A stretch of DNA of 40,077 bases, taken from positions 1 to 40,077 of the forward strand of contig JALTBN010000011.1 of NCBI GenBank assembly GCA_027075325.1, read 5' to 3'. Below, piece by piece: positions 9,201 to 15,898 of the stretch. A program made the translations under genes and the position numbers. The notes below the pieces were generated by a model that worked only from the letters and a program-made list of their open reading frames with translations, was not told the DNA's origin and did no database searches. The first letter of the stretch is position 1. The number at the start of each line of letters is the position of its first letter. The stretch comes from Thermococcus sp. GTDB lineage: Archaea > Methanobacteriota_B > Thermococci > Thermococcales > Thermococcaceae.

Positions 9201-9353
9201 CCGTATTACAAAGAGATTCCACGGAACAGCATTTTGGATACGGCTCTTGTATTAAAACCCAAGGGGGAGGGTTACTCTCGTGATACCTACACAATATGGG
9301 TAAAATATTCAGGGGAGTCAAAGAAGGTGACATTTAACATAAAAGGAGTGTAG
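6291..9353 (+). CDS. large 1020-aa orphan protein: shared N-terminal domain, helical repeats, possible propeller
   Basis: I recognise no named family. Residues about 1-70 match the N-terminus of the convergent 450-aa TPR protein (IAEVDGK...VGLPSDEEY versus IMRIDGK...LGLPVEESY). Residues 68-104 and 105-140 form a tandem helical repeat (EKSAEELARIILQAV / ERSIEELVRTTLWAV, then ERAMDILSL / DKVKDILSL). Helical segments continue to about 470. Residues about 480-830 are strand-rich with WD/kelch-like spacing (LYVVDVLTG, GRILLDVKSD, VRMGTKIQFFSAQG). The last 90 residues form a separate beta-rich domain. There is no signal peptide, membrane segment or P-loop. AGGGGG seven bases before the ATG, and a 13-base gap to NADAR, indicate an operon. 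The architecture fits a scaffold or sensor in defence; that is inference. Confidence 0.82.
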   Translation: MPLFLYLWANGHYKQIAEVDGKKVFPHEKRFLLGKVGLPSDEEYLFETLSSSFNFLVIRKTPSGHIYEKSAEELARIILQAVDNGEIERAMDILSLVGSNSHILERSIEELVRTTLWAVHRGELDKVKDILSLLENDKDAYYEILWRIVGDSRISNYESVIETLDQLIPEKMKQLFLWAVVKGLIHRNASIERIIQIVEQFVDPWRFRLWDYRDDDDLLSNRERLMPVVREFFRRLIINGYYEYPLRFADSFNLFHLWPCLCYYYFDILLSTLSGMVSSKRMTAGEVVSLAFKFLDSGYLHSVLSACMDVNSDTVFKELKGIVSFKEASDFIEQNLVNNLSYEPLRKMIKRRMEGLRKILYPGELSAKDADRVFLKVVVYPLFSSCNRFFDDMLIQFWRIELKPILKSGGEEDLKTMLSKRGIPEGALEHLVESLLNRGASEDVQLLLKFGREFSVSDIYDPQQELLYEAYDSHISTLVERNGKKVLLWGRQLYEGGSLPTRIAKYLRFIYVNSERSQVSLLSEKRSYSMCHGKYVAFIPERCFWSQPWWECWERGKKDNLYVVDVLTGSEVPGSYDNPPNACLTETSVGFCNDRNFVLSTSNGRILLDVKSDKYIEVYPAGDLIAVRMGTKIQFFSAQGVHLFDYVIHSKKFSVAALNDIIIVGELTKGDINSEGLREEDFCELITAFSQRGLMWKKCYQIPSDMTEISKIKYKIIPSETMFASLFQQSSMDTWHLRIYSHSGKVFLNDYREVYDKNSQEYDTCFIWKNTISLYETEIGPVLCYLVNEETMYDFPYSIGCEYLECHLLPSGKPLLFAGVSGWVTYSLSSITSYLKEYHVTQEGISIGDTYRYRWKEIMEKIEKHGSPIVVDLDESDVSDDMMDSTTLEEFILKNEVLTLDDLTKDTAKREVNIIRATMEFVKKDPSVVFLSVMIHFPEGGKNIHFDLSSLKKDFEIYYFGWKVIEGIWEPYYKEIPRNSILDTALVLKPKGEGYSRDTYTIWVKYSGESKKVTFNIKGV

Positions 9354-9413
9354 TCTGGCTCCCTCCGTTCTAAAGGACGATGCTCTCAAAAGATAAACAT
9401 CAGAAAAAGGGGA

Positions 9414-10766
9414 TTATTGCAGGTTAATTACTCTCTCCACATCCTCCAGCAGAGCCTTGCACTCCTCACACCTGTAGGGAACTTCTTGGAGCGGTACTCC
9501 TCCGCAGATGAGCTGTTGAAGGGTTCTGCTCAAAGGCCACTTCTCCTTTGGGATCTCTTTGAGGTACCTACAGGCTTCATCTTTGGTTAAGCCTCCCCCA
9601 ACAAAGTCAAGCGCTATCCTCAAAGCGAGCAGATCTGTAAAGTCGTCCCCAACCATTGAAGAAACGCGTTCAATGTCAGCGTTGTAGTATTTAACATCGC
9701 TGTATTCATTGTTAATAGCGTAATGCAAACATATCGAACGCGCTAAATGCTCAACAGCCTTGGAGACATTCCCGAGGTCAGCATGGCACAGCGAAAGATT
9801 GTGAAACACTACTATCCTAGCATCGGGGGATGTTGCATACCTCAGGGCCTTCTCGAGAACGGGCAACGCATCCCCAGAGCGGTACGTCTCATAATAATGT
9901 GTCCCAAGATTACTAAAGTATGTCCATAGGTTCTCCCCTGACTCACCAAGAGAAATCATTTTCTCCGCCAGATCAGCTGCCATTTTCAGGTATTTTTCCG
10001 CTTCTTCAGGGTTGTCTCCCTGGGGAAAATAAATGAACGCAACTTGTGTCGCAACCTGCGCCGCCTGTTGGTAGTAATTGATGGCTTTATTTGCAAATAG
10101 TGAACCCTCCTTTAAAGCAACCAACCAAGCATCAAACGAGTCAAGGTACCTCTGAGGTTTTGCAGCTTCCTCCGGTGAATCATCCCCCGTTGCCTCCTTG
10201 TATCTCTGAAGGTAATAGTCGCCAAGGCTTATCAGGAATTTTATGTATCCGTCCGCATAGACCAAAGGTTCCTTTTCCCATGCCTCTGAATATCTGTCCT
10301 CCAGCTCTACAATTAACTTTGATAAAGCAGGCTTCCTCCCCTCTAACATTATCTCCTGTACTGTAACGCCCTCGGGCCTTACCAGTGAACTAAGGTCGAT
10401 CTTTTTTTGGTCCCCTGCAGTTTTCTCTTTCTTTTCGTTCTTTTTTATGGTGTTGTCCTTTTTTCTTGGCTTCCTCTTCCTTTTTTCCTGGCTTCTCTTA
10501 TTTCGTTTCGGAGGAAACGGCCTCCCGTGGTAACTCCCCTTTCTTGCATGGTACGCGAGGTCTATCAGCTCTTGTGTTCCATCCTCATGAATCTTAATGA
10601 AAATAGTGTAAAAATTAGACTTGACGTGTTCCTCCATGTAACTCTCCTCAACCGGAAGTCCCAGGCTCTCAAGGTAAATCTTGGCTCTCTCGTCGGCGTT
10701 TTTTCCGTCAATTCGCATTATCTCAACCAGCTTATCCCCTATCAGCCTGTAACCGATAATTGTCAT
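9414..10766 (-). CDS. TPR-repeat protein with N-terminal domain shared with the 1020-aa orphan
   Basis: This 450-residue protein has three parts. Residues 1-75 are homologous by eye to the start of the convergent 1020-aa protein. Residues about 85-122 are a very basic linker (KRNKRSQEKRKRKPRKK) that may bind nucleic acid. Residues about 150-420 are TPR-like helical repeats (EAEKYLKMAADLAEKM, ALPVLEKALRYATSPDAR, AVEHLARSICLHYA). The tail has a CEEC pair. The family is unrecognised. GGTGG lies before the ATG. It is last in a leftward operon behind the DUF6884-like and HhH-like genes. The 60-base gap to the 1020-aa gene is the meeting point of the two arms of the island. Confidence 0.8.
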   Translation of the reverse strand: MTIIGYRLIGDKLVEIMRIDGKNADERAKIYLESLGLPVEESYMEEHVKSNFYTIFIKIHEDGTQELIDLAYHARKGSYHGRPFPPKRNKRSQEKRKRKPRKKDNTIKKNEKKEKTAGDQKKIDLSSLVRPEGVTVQEIMLEGRKPALSKLIVELEDRYSEAWEKEPLVYADGYIKFLISLGDYYLQRYKEATGDDSPEEAAKPQRYLDSFDAWLVALKEGSLFANKAINYYQQAAQVATQVAFIYFPQGDNPEEAEKYLKMAADLAEKMISLGESGENLWTYFSNLGTHYYETYRSGDALPVLEKALRYATSPDARIVVFHNLSLCHADLGNVSKAVEHLARSICLHYAINNEYSDVKYYNADIERVSSMVGDDFTDLLALRIALDFVGGGLTKDEACRYLKEIPKEKWPLSRTLQQLICGGVPLQEVPYRCEECKALLEDVERVINLQ

Positions 10767-10817
10767 ATGCCACCACCCCGATTTTGGTTAGAAAGAAGGA
10801 AAAGTCGATCATGGCCT

Positions 10818-11282
10818 TCATTCAGTTTTGGGTTTTTCGTTTAGAAGAGAGCTGAGCTTGCCTAGCATCTTTCCGATAGGCAGCCCGGCGATTGGGCACT
10901 CAACCCTGCCACTCCCAAAAACCTCTTTCACCCAGTTGCAGTAGCAGGTACTCCCCATCACCACTACCTTCTCGTATCCTATCAGTAAGATGCCATTCAA
11001 GGTCTTTGTTTTGGCCTGTTTCTCTAACTCGGGTAGGGTTATCATAGGATTCCGGTTGCAGGCGGAGTTGTAGTTTGTGATCTTTTCATGGGGCAATAAA
11101 AAGCCGTATTTGGCCGAAAGAATAACGTAGCTGTTAGGATAGAACTTCTGACAGTATTCAATGGTTTTCTTTGAGAGTGGTCCGACGTACGCGTTTTTGG
11201 CCTCTACGTACTCGGGGACATTGGGATCCACATCCCAAATTTTCCTTGCACCACAGGTTGCAACGCACAAGTACCTAACCAC
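10818..11282 (-). CDS. DUF6884-like protein
   Basis: This 154-residue protein shows features I associate with DUF6884: VATCGARKIWD near the N-terminus, GPLSKKTIEYCQKFYPNSYVILSAKYGFLLPHE, and a later GYEKVVVMGSTCYCNWV. Members are often found in phage and defence contexts and are suspected to act on nucleosides or nucleic acid bases; the reaction here is unknown. Several cysteines (about residues 6, 10, 44, 117 and 119) could bind metal. The start is GTG at 11282, with GGGGGAG seven bases upstream inside the end of the preceding gene. The stop of that gene lies two bases away, so they are cotranscribed. Confidence 0.68.
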   Translation of the reverse strand: MVRYLCVATCGARKIWDVDPNVPEYVEAKNAYVGPLSKKTIEYCQKFYPNSYVILSAKYGFLLPHEKITNYNSACNRNPMITLPELEKQAKTKTLNGILLIGYEKVVVMGSTCYCNWVKEVFGSGRVECPIAGLPIGKMLGKLSSLLNEKPKTE

Positions 11283-11283
11283 A

Positions 11284-12129
11284 TTAAACTCCCCCTTCTT
11301 TGTTAATCAGCTCGTTCAAAAGCTCAGCTAGGGACTCAAATATCCCCGAGGCCTCAGAGAGATCCATACCATATGCATCGAGAAGACCTTCAACATAAAA
11401 CGAGGCCTTTTCTAACGCAGAAGCTTCGGATTCCCCGCTTTCCACGAGTTCGTAGTACTTCGCGAGGCCTTTTCCGAGCACTTTAAGTATCGGCTCAATG
11501 TTTTCCGGGCTCATAGCTTTTCTGGGGGTCCTCCACTGCAAGGCGTCCTTTACGGATATTTCATCCTGGGCTATTTTCCACAGCAGACCGTCTGTGAAAT
11601 CAAAGCGGGGAATTGTAAACCCTGTTTTTTTCTCTATCTCGGTCTTCAGCCTCAAGAAATCCGAGGCTATCTGCTCGTGAACCCGAATGAGAGCGCCGAG
11701 GGTTTCAGGTGTCAACCGGATTACATGGTCCAGATTTCCGACTTTGTATCCGAGCTTCTTGGCCCCGATGACGAATTTTCTGTTGTAAACGGGGTATTTC
11801 TCCGGGTTCAGCGAGAACAAGATCTCTGAAACAGCACCCGACCCGAACCCAGGTATTTTTATCCTGAGTCTCTCGGAAAGGGGCTTCTCCTCATCTATTA
11901 ATACTCTGAATGCACCTGCTAAGTCCTCTAAGCTCATGTATTTTAGTATTCTTTCATTCACGTACCACTCGAGATCCTTGTATGTGAAACGCAGGGCCCA
12001 TATCTCCCCGATGAGTTCAATTAACTTCTCTTTTTCCGGTTGCTGAATAAAAGACCCAATACTGTGGTTTATCTTCTCTCTGTGAGCTTTTCTTTCCTCC
12101 CAGAATTCTCTGCTAAACAGTACTTCCAT
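11284..12129 (-). CDS. HhH-motif protein resembling an N-terminal module of archaeal McrB-type ATPases
   Basis: The 281-residue protein contains a helix-hairpin-helix-like segment (IKIPGFGSGAVSEILFSLNP followed by EKYPVYNRK) at about 90-125. From memory, a very similar motif occurs near the N-terminus of archaeal McrB-like AAA proteins, where it probably contacts DNA. No ATPase domain follows, so it may be a stand-alone DNA-reading subunit. The C-terminal third is helical and acidic. The ATG at 12129 is preferred because GGAGGGGGTC precedes it; ATG at 12156 would be nearly leaderless given the TATA element at 12176-12182. It leads the operon with the DUF6884-like and TPR genes. Confidence 0.65.
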   Translation of the reverse strand: MEVLFSREFWEERKAHREKINHSIGSFIQQPEKEKLIELIGEIWALRFTYKDLEWYVNERILKYMSLEDLAGAFRVLIDEEKPLSERLRIKIPGFGSGAVSEILFSLNPEKYPVYNRKFVIGAKKLGYKVGNLDHVIRLTPETLGALIRVHEQIASDFLRLKTEIEKKTGFTIPRFDFTDGLLWKIAQDEISVKDALQWRTPRKAMSPENIEPILKVLGKGLAKYYELVESGESEASALEKASFYVEGLLDAYGMDLSEASGIFESLAELLNELINKEGGV

Positions 12130-12168
12130 TGTGACCCCCTCCATTGAGACCCTCATCCTGATTATGCT

Positions 12169-12251
12169 TTCTGAGTATTTAAGTTTTTCTAATGGTGAAA
12201 TTTACTGAGTTAATATTAAATACAAACACAGAAACATTTAAATACTCAGAA
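12169..12251. promoter_or_regulatory. mirror-image divergent core promoters with 14-bp inverted repeat
   Basis: TTCTGAGTATTTAA (12169-12182) and its perfect reverse complement TTAAATACTCAGAA (12238-12251) face each other across 55 bases. Each contains the TATA-like TTAAATA of one of the two divergent operons and the conserved ACTCAGAA just downstream of it. CTGAGTTAATATTAAA in the middle (about 12205-12220) repeats the motif partly. The design suggests equal and joint expression of the two operons, and perhaps binding of one regulator over both core promoters. Confidence 0.6.
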
Positions 12252-12288
12252 CTCGTTTACGATAATTGAGCAACTGGAGGGACATGGT

Positions 12289-12570
12289 ATGAGGAAGGGT
12301 GAAAGCAAATATGATGTTCTGAAAGCCTGGCTCCAGCTTCAGAGGGATAAGAACGTGGTAGAAATCTCAATATCTGAGCTCGAGGAGCGCCTTAGGAATT
12401 ATGATGAGAAGTTTGAGTTTCCCCCTTCGGCCTACAAGCATGCAGCATGGTGGAGCAATGACCATAAACAGCACCCAGAGTCAAAACACGGGTGGCTGGC
12501 AGCGGGATGGAAGGCTTATCCTGTGGTTGAGGGGAACAAGGTCGTTAGGGTGATTTTTAGGAGGGGATGA
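12289..12570 (+). CDS. small AWWSND-motif protein (DUF7662-like)
   Basis: This 93-residue protein carries PPSAYKHAAWWSNDHKQHP and then HGWLAAGWKAYPVV. This arrangement (small residue-x-AWW-x-ND, then a Trp-rich AGW motif) recurs in a family of small prokaryotic proteins found alone or fused to nucleases; I believe this is DUF7662. The function is unknown and a DNA- or base-binding role is plausible. GGAGGGACATGGT precedes the ATG. The stop TGA overlaps the ribosome binding region of the AGOG-like gene one base downstream, so the genes are coupled. Confidence 0.72.
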   Translation: MRKGESKYDVLKAWLQLQRDKNVVEISISELEERLRNYDEKFEFPPSAYKHAAWWSNDHKQHPESKHGWLAAGWKAYPVVEGNKVVRVIFRRG

Positions 12571-12571
12571 T

Positions 12572-13375
12572 ATGCCCTCCATTTCATTTTCCGAACGTGC
12601 TGATGAAGTGGCGAAGGCACTATCTGGGATTCCAACGGAAGTCTGGGATAGGATCGTCGAGGAAGAACCTGAGACTAAGCTTGGGGATCAACTTGAACGT
12701 TACGGGTTCGGTAAATTTGCAACGTTTATGGTAGTTGCAGGCCTCAACGACTACCAGTTAAAGGGACCAGCTGAGAGAGCGTACTGGCCGAAACTGCATG
12801 AAATTCTCCGTGAAAATCCAGTGCCAGATACACCAGAGGACCTTGTTAACCTTCTACACCCGTTCTACGAAAAAGAAAGGCTTAAGAAACGAAAACTGAT
12901 AAGACTCGAGAAGTTTCTCACCAGCGAACTGGCAAATAGAATCTGGAACTCCTCTCCACAGGAGGTATCCGACCAGTTTTATGATATCTGGCTTCAACTC
13001 TCAGGGGTCATGAATCAGAAGAAACAAGCAAAAACGATAGTGTTTGCCATGAAGACTCTGGGGATAGCGTTAATCCTCACGGGAGAATGCAATTTTGACT
13101 TTAGCAGGATACCCATCCCTGTGGATATCAGGGTCAGGAGGATAACCTCTAGATTGCTGGGACATGAGCTAAACGATGAATGGATACGTGAGTTTTGGAA
13201 AAGCGTCCTTAGAAGGGTGAGAAAGTCGAATCCTTCAGTGACGATGATTCATCTCGACAGTTTGGTTTGGCAGATGGGCAATATGAAGACCTGTTCCGAA
13301 ATCCAGGCGTATTTTAGGGAATTCTCTATCCCTCATGTTGGGGAGGAGTTCTGCAAATTGGCGGGGGTATTTTGA
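12572..13375 (+). CDS. AGOG-like 8-oxoguanine DNA glycosylase/lyase
   Basis: This 267-residue protein resembles archaeal AGOG (DUF1886), a helix-hairpin-helix base-excision glycosylase for 8-oxoguanine. The visible signature is KKQAKTIVFAMKTLGIAL followed by PIPVDIRVRRITSRLLG, which would hold the catalytic Lys and Asp of the family. An N-terminal GFGKFATFMVVAGLNDYQ also fits. Typical AGOG is about 240-260 residues, so the length is normal. Finding it inside a defence island, rather than in a housekeeping locus, suggests action on modified or damaged invader bases, which is inference. It starts with GGAGGGG upstream and its stop overlaps the next ATG (ATGA at 13373-13377 region). Confidence 0.75.
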   Translation: MPSISFSERADEVAKALSGIPTEVWDRIVEEEPETKLGDQLERYGFGKFATFMVVAGLNDYQLKGPAERAYWPKLHEILRENPVPDTPEDLVNLLHPFYEKERLKKRKLIRLEKFLTSELANRIWNSSPQEVSDQFYDIWLQLSGVMNQKKQAKTIVFAMKTLGIALILTGECNFDFSRIPIPVDIRVRRITSRLLGHELNDEWIREFWKSVLRRVRKSNPSVTMIHLDSLVWQMGNMKTCSEIQAYFREFSIPHVGEEFCKLAGVF

Positions 13376-13602
13376 TGAGGAGGGCCAAAAAAATTCTGCT
13401 GTTCCTGATCCTGCTTTTTGTTTTACTTCTCAGAGCAGCAGGATTGTCTTTAGGCACCATAGTCAGCTTTTCTCTTATCATAGCCTTTTACATTGCAGTC
13501 TTGTCTCTTATCATAGCCGTTTGCGTTGTAGTAATGGGTGTTCTAATTTACTCTGCGATGGGTTACATAAAGTGGGGGTTGGAACAAAACAAGAAATTTT
13601 GA
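13375..13602 (+). CDS. small membrane protein, last gene of the AGOG operon
   Basis: This 75-residue protein has two strongly hydrophobic segments (ILLFLILLFVLLLRAAGL and SLIIAFYIAVLSLIIAVCV, the latter running into VVMGVLIY) and a short charged tail. No family is recognised. The ATG at 13375 overlaps the AGOG stop and GGGGGT lies upstream, so it is translationally coupled. A membrane peptide at the end of a defence operon can be a membrane-acting effector or an anchor; nothing in the sequence decides this. It converges with the ribbon-helix-helix-like gene. Confidence 0.65.
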   Translation: MRRAKKILLFLILLFVLLLRAAGLSLGTIVSFSLIIAFYIAVLSLIIAVCVVVMGVLIYSAMGYIKWGLEQNKKF

Positions 13603-13686
13603 ATATCTTCCCCCTCGTTTTCAGTATGAGAAGATATATGCTCAAGCATTTCTTCTCACACTATCTTCCAAAAAAGTTTCTTGCAT

Positions 13687-14187
13687 TCAGCCGAGCTTCT
13701 GGGATGTTTCACGCATATCTAAGCTTTCATTAAGTATTTTTCTATGTATCTCTTCCAAAGTCATTGTCTTCAATTCTTCAAGTTCTCCCTCTGGGATGTA
13801 ATGTTGGTATGTCATTAATATTAGGAGTGCTGATGCAGTATGCCCGGAATTCAATAAAGTCCGTATTATCATGACAACGAGTTCTCCGAGTTTCTTTGTG
13901 ATTATCTCTTTTGTTACATCCAGAGCCGTAACTGTTATCTTCTCAGTAATATTTTCATTTTCCGGTAGTTCGCCTCTACGTTTTTTAATACGCGCTTCTT
14001 TTGCAGTATCAATCACTTTTTCAATGCTCTCACTGTTTTCGTCCGCCAAGAACTTGAGGATTGGAAGAGCGCTGAGGATGATATCTGAGTATGAATATGA
14101 TTTTTGGTATTTGTCTTTTAGCTTGCTTTTTGTTTGTTCCAGTAACATGTATGCATCATTTGAAACACGTATGGTCCTATCTTGCAT
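13687..14187 (-). CDS. ribbon-helix-helix-like DNA-binding protein beside the integrase
   Basis: The 166-residue product starts MQDRTIRVSNDAYMLLEQ, then SYSYSDIILSAL. A beta strand followed by two helices is the pattern of CopG/VapB-type ribbon-helix-helix proteins. The rest is helical, with a hydrophobic stretch (GELVVMIIRTLLNSG...ALLILMTY), perhaps for oligomerisation. The ATG at 14187 has GAGGGTGAT four bases upstream; a TTG at 14202 is less likely. An inverted repeat flanks its TATA box, consistent with self-repression. It lies between the defence genes and the recombinase and may be the regulator of the mobile element. Confidence 0.65.
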   Translation of the reverse strand: MQDRTIRVSNDAYMLLEQTKSKLKDKYQKSYSYSDIILSALPILKFLADENSESIEKVIDTAKEARIKKRRGELPENENITEKITVTALDVTKEIITKKLGELVVMIIRTLLNSGHTASALLILMTYQHYIPEGELEELKTMTLEEIHRKILNESLDMRETSQKLG

Positions 14188-14214
14188 GTGTATCACCCTC
14201 AATACCTACTTTAA

Positions 14215-14255
14215 TAGGTGCATTTCAAGTCTTTAAAGGTTTTCTGATGCACCTA
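14215..14255 (-). promoter_or_regulatory. 9-bp inverted repeat flanking a TATA box
   Basis: TAGGTGCAT (14215-14223) and ATGCACCTA (14247-14255) are perfect reverse complements with 23 bases between, and that spacer contains CTTTAAAGG (14231-14239), the likely TATA box of the leftward ribbon-helix-helix gene. This is a typical place for an autorepressor to block TBP/TFB. Confidence 0.5.
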
Positions 14256-14279
14256 ACCACACAAATGAAAATTTGAAAA

Positions 14280-15644
14280 TTAAAAATTTGAAAGTACATG
14301 GAGATAGCCCTCTGGATTCCTTTGAATATCACTAACTTTGTCTTTTCCAAAGAATTTCGATCGAGTCTCCTCACTGAGTACATACAGGACTTCGGGTGTT
14401 AGGGTCATAATAAGCTCGTCGATAAGCATTTTATTCACTTTTTTGAGTTTTAAATAGTATCTTCTGTCCTCCGTCAAGGAGATGTAGTGAAGGAAATCCA
14501 CACCTTCCGCTCGTCCAAGCAGGAAATTCTTGTAGCGTCTCAGATTGTCAAATGCCCGTATCCCTGTCTCGAATATGTCTGCTGCTGGGTTATCTTTTGT
14601 TCCGTCTGCTATTTCGATGATTTGATTTTGTACGAAACTGTCAAAGTACTTTCTGAACATCTTTACTGTGAGGATAGGTTTATTGGGGTCATATTTGGTA
14701 AGCCAAGAGTATCTATCATAAAGTTCCTCGAGCTGTTTTCTCTTCCTGAATGCGAGTTTTGGAGTAAAATACGCTTTAAATTGCTTGTCAAGGCTGTATC
14801 TGTTAAAGATGGGGGCTGCTGGGTCAAGGACGTAATTCTGTTTGAAATTCTTGAGTTCCTCTACTAGAATCGGGTGGATTATTATTGGGGTGAAGGCCGT
14901 GCCGTCCGAGCGTTTTAGTTTTTTTCTATGAAAGTAAACAATCCCCCTTCGAAGGTCGATCTGTTTGAGTTTTTCTCCACCTGGCCCTATGACCTCAAAC
15001 TGAAGTTCATTTACTTCAGAAGCTCTTGCACCTGTGGTTAAGATGATGAGAGTAGCTAATCTTAGCCTTTCAACGGATAAACTTCGTGGTCTCTTTTGTT
15101 TTAGTATTGCTAACCATTTAAGACCGTCTTTTACCCGTTCCGTACTAATGACTTTTGATTTTTCCTTTTCCTTGAATGATCTTAGTTGGGTAGCTTTTGT
15201 TTTCATCATCGAAGGAGAGTAGTTGCTTATGTAGAGGTCAATGTTGAATATCTCTGTGCCAAGGGTGGTGGACAGGAATGTATTGTACTTTTTGAGTAGT
15301 ATGTGCTCAAGTGCTCGCTTTGTGTAGTAGAGGTTAACCGAGAGGGTATGGGGTAAGATCCTATTTTTGCGTATGTAGTTATTAAACGCTTGGTAAATGT
15401 CGCTTGCAGTTATTACAATTTCATCCCCCTCAGGATATCCCTTCACGTCCAGTAAGTTCTCAAGAAAGACGTTTACTGCGGTTGATCTGTTTTGAAAGGT
15501 ACCGACGGAGAGCTCTCCTCGGTTTCTCTGTTCTACAAGTTCCCTTTTGTATTCATCAAAGTCACTTAGCTTCAGTATGATTGCTTTGGTGTTGGGGAAA
15601 GATTTTTCCTCGTGCTGTACTTTTGAGAATGTTTTTCTTAGCAT
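14280..15644 (-). CDS. tyrosine recombinase/integrase of an archaeal mobile element
   Basis: This 454-residue protein contains a tyrosine-recombinase core. Arg207 lies in TTGARASEVNEL, Lys241/242 in the beta-hairpin YFHRKKLKRSDG, a K-x-x-R pair sits at 328-331 (VKMFRKYF) replacing the usual HxxR, and the presumed nucleophile is Tyr387 in DFLHYISL. N-terminal residues 1-165 form a core-binding domain. It is longer than most bacterial integrases and more like archaeal plasmid/virus enzymes. The gene is intact, so an SSV-type split by integration has not happened here. The ATG has GGGGGGAT upstream and TTTAAAAATTTT as TATA region. It is the last island gene before core genes resume. Confidence 0.85.
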   Translation of the reverse strand: MLRKTFSKVQHEEKSFPNTKAIILKLSDFDEYKRELVEQRNRGELSVGTFQNRSTAVNVFLENLLDVKGYPEGDEIVITASDIYQAFNNYIRKNRILPHTLSVNLYYTKRALEHILLKKYNTFLSTTLGTEIFNIDLYISNYSPSMMKTKATQLRSFKEKEKSKVISTERVKDGLKWLAILKQKRPRSLSVERLRLATLIILTTGARASEVNELQFEVIGPGGEKLKQIDLRRGIVYFHRKKLKRSDGTAFTPIIIHPILVEELKNFKQNYVLDPAAPIFNRYSLDKQFKAYFTPKLAFRKRKQLEELYDRYSWLTKYDPNKPILTVKMFRKYFDSFVQNQIIEIADGTKDNPAADIFETGIRAFDNLRRYKNFLLGRAEGVDFLHYISLTEDRRYYLKLKKVNKMLIDELIMTLTPEVLYVLSEETRSKFFGKDKVSDIQRNPEGYLHVLSNF

Positions 15645-15710
15645 CTTAATATCCCCCCTTCTACAAAAAAATTTATCTTAAAATTTTTAAACTTATCGTT
15701 TAGTATGCAT

Positions 15711-15842
15711 GTTAACCGATGATGCGATATTAAAGGATACCTAATATTTGAAAATTCGAGAATAATATCTGAATAAATGCTAAACATGGAACTAAAAACG
15801 CATGCAAAAATCAAAATTTCACGACACTCATCATCGGTCAAC
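15711..15842. repeat. 14-bp inverted repeat upstream of the integrase at the island edge
   Basis: GTTAACCGATGATG (15711-15724) and CATCATCGGTCAAC (15829-15842) are reverse complements with one mismatch, 104 bases apart. The DNA between them is AT-rich and has no credible gene. They lie between the integrase promoter and the first core gene, so they could be recombinase arm sites, an attachment site edge, or operator sites. No second copy was noticed elsewhere in the window. Confidence 0.5.
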
Positions 15843-15898
15843 CATCACTAACGGGCAGGCCTTATTAAGGTTTAGCCCAAACATATCCCGGTGATAAA

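Noticed and set aside
2596..9353. A DarT-type ADP-ribosyltransferase partner for NADAR
   Set aside because: None of the visible proteins shows an ART signature by eye; the orphans remain possible only after structure prediction.
13335..13733. 132-codon rightward frame overlapping the AGOG end and membrane peptide
   Set aside because: It runs out of frame through two better-supported genes and into the convergent gene.
15638..15841. 67-codon leftward frame upstream of the integrase
   Set aside because: It overlaps the integrase start, spans the inverted repeat and promoter, and has no ribosome binding site or protein-like pattern.
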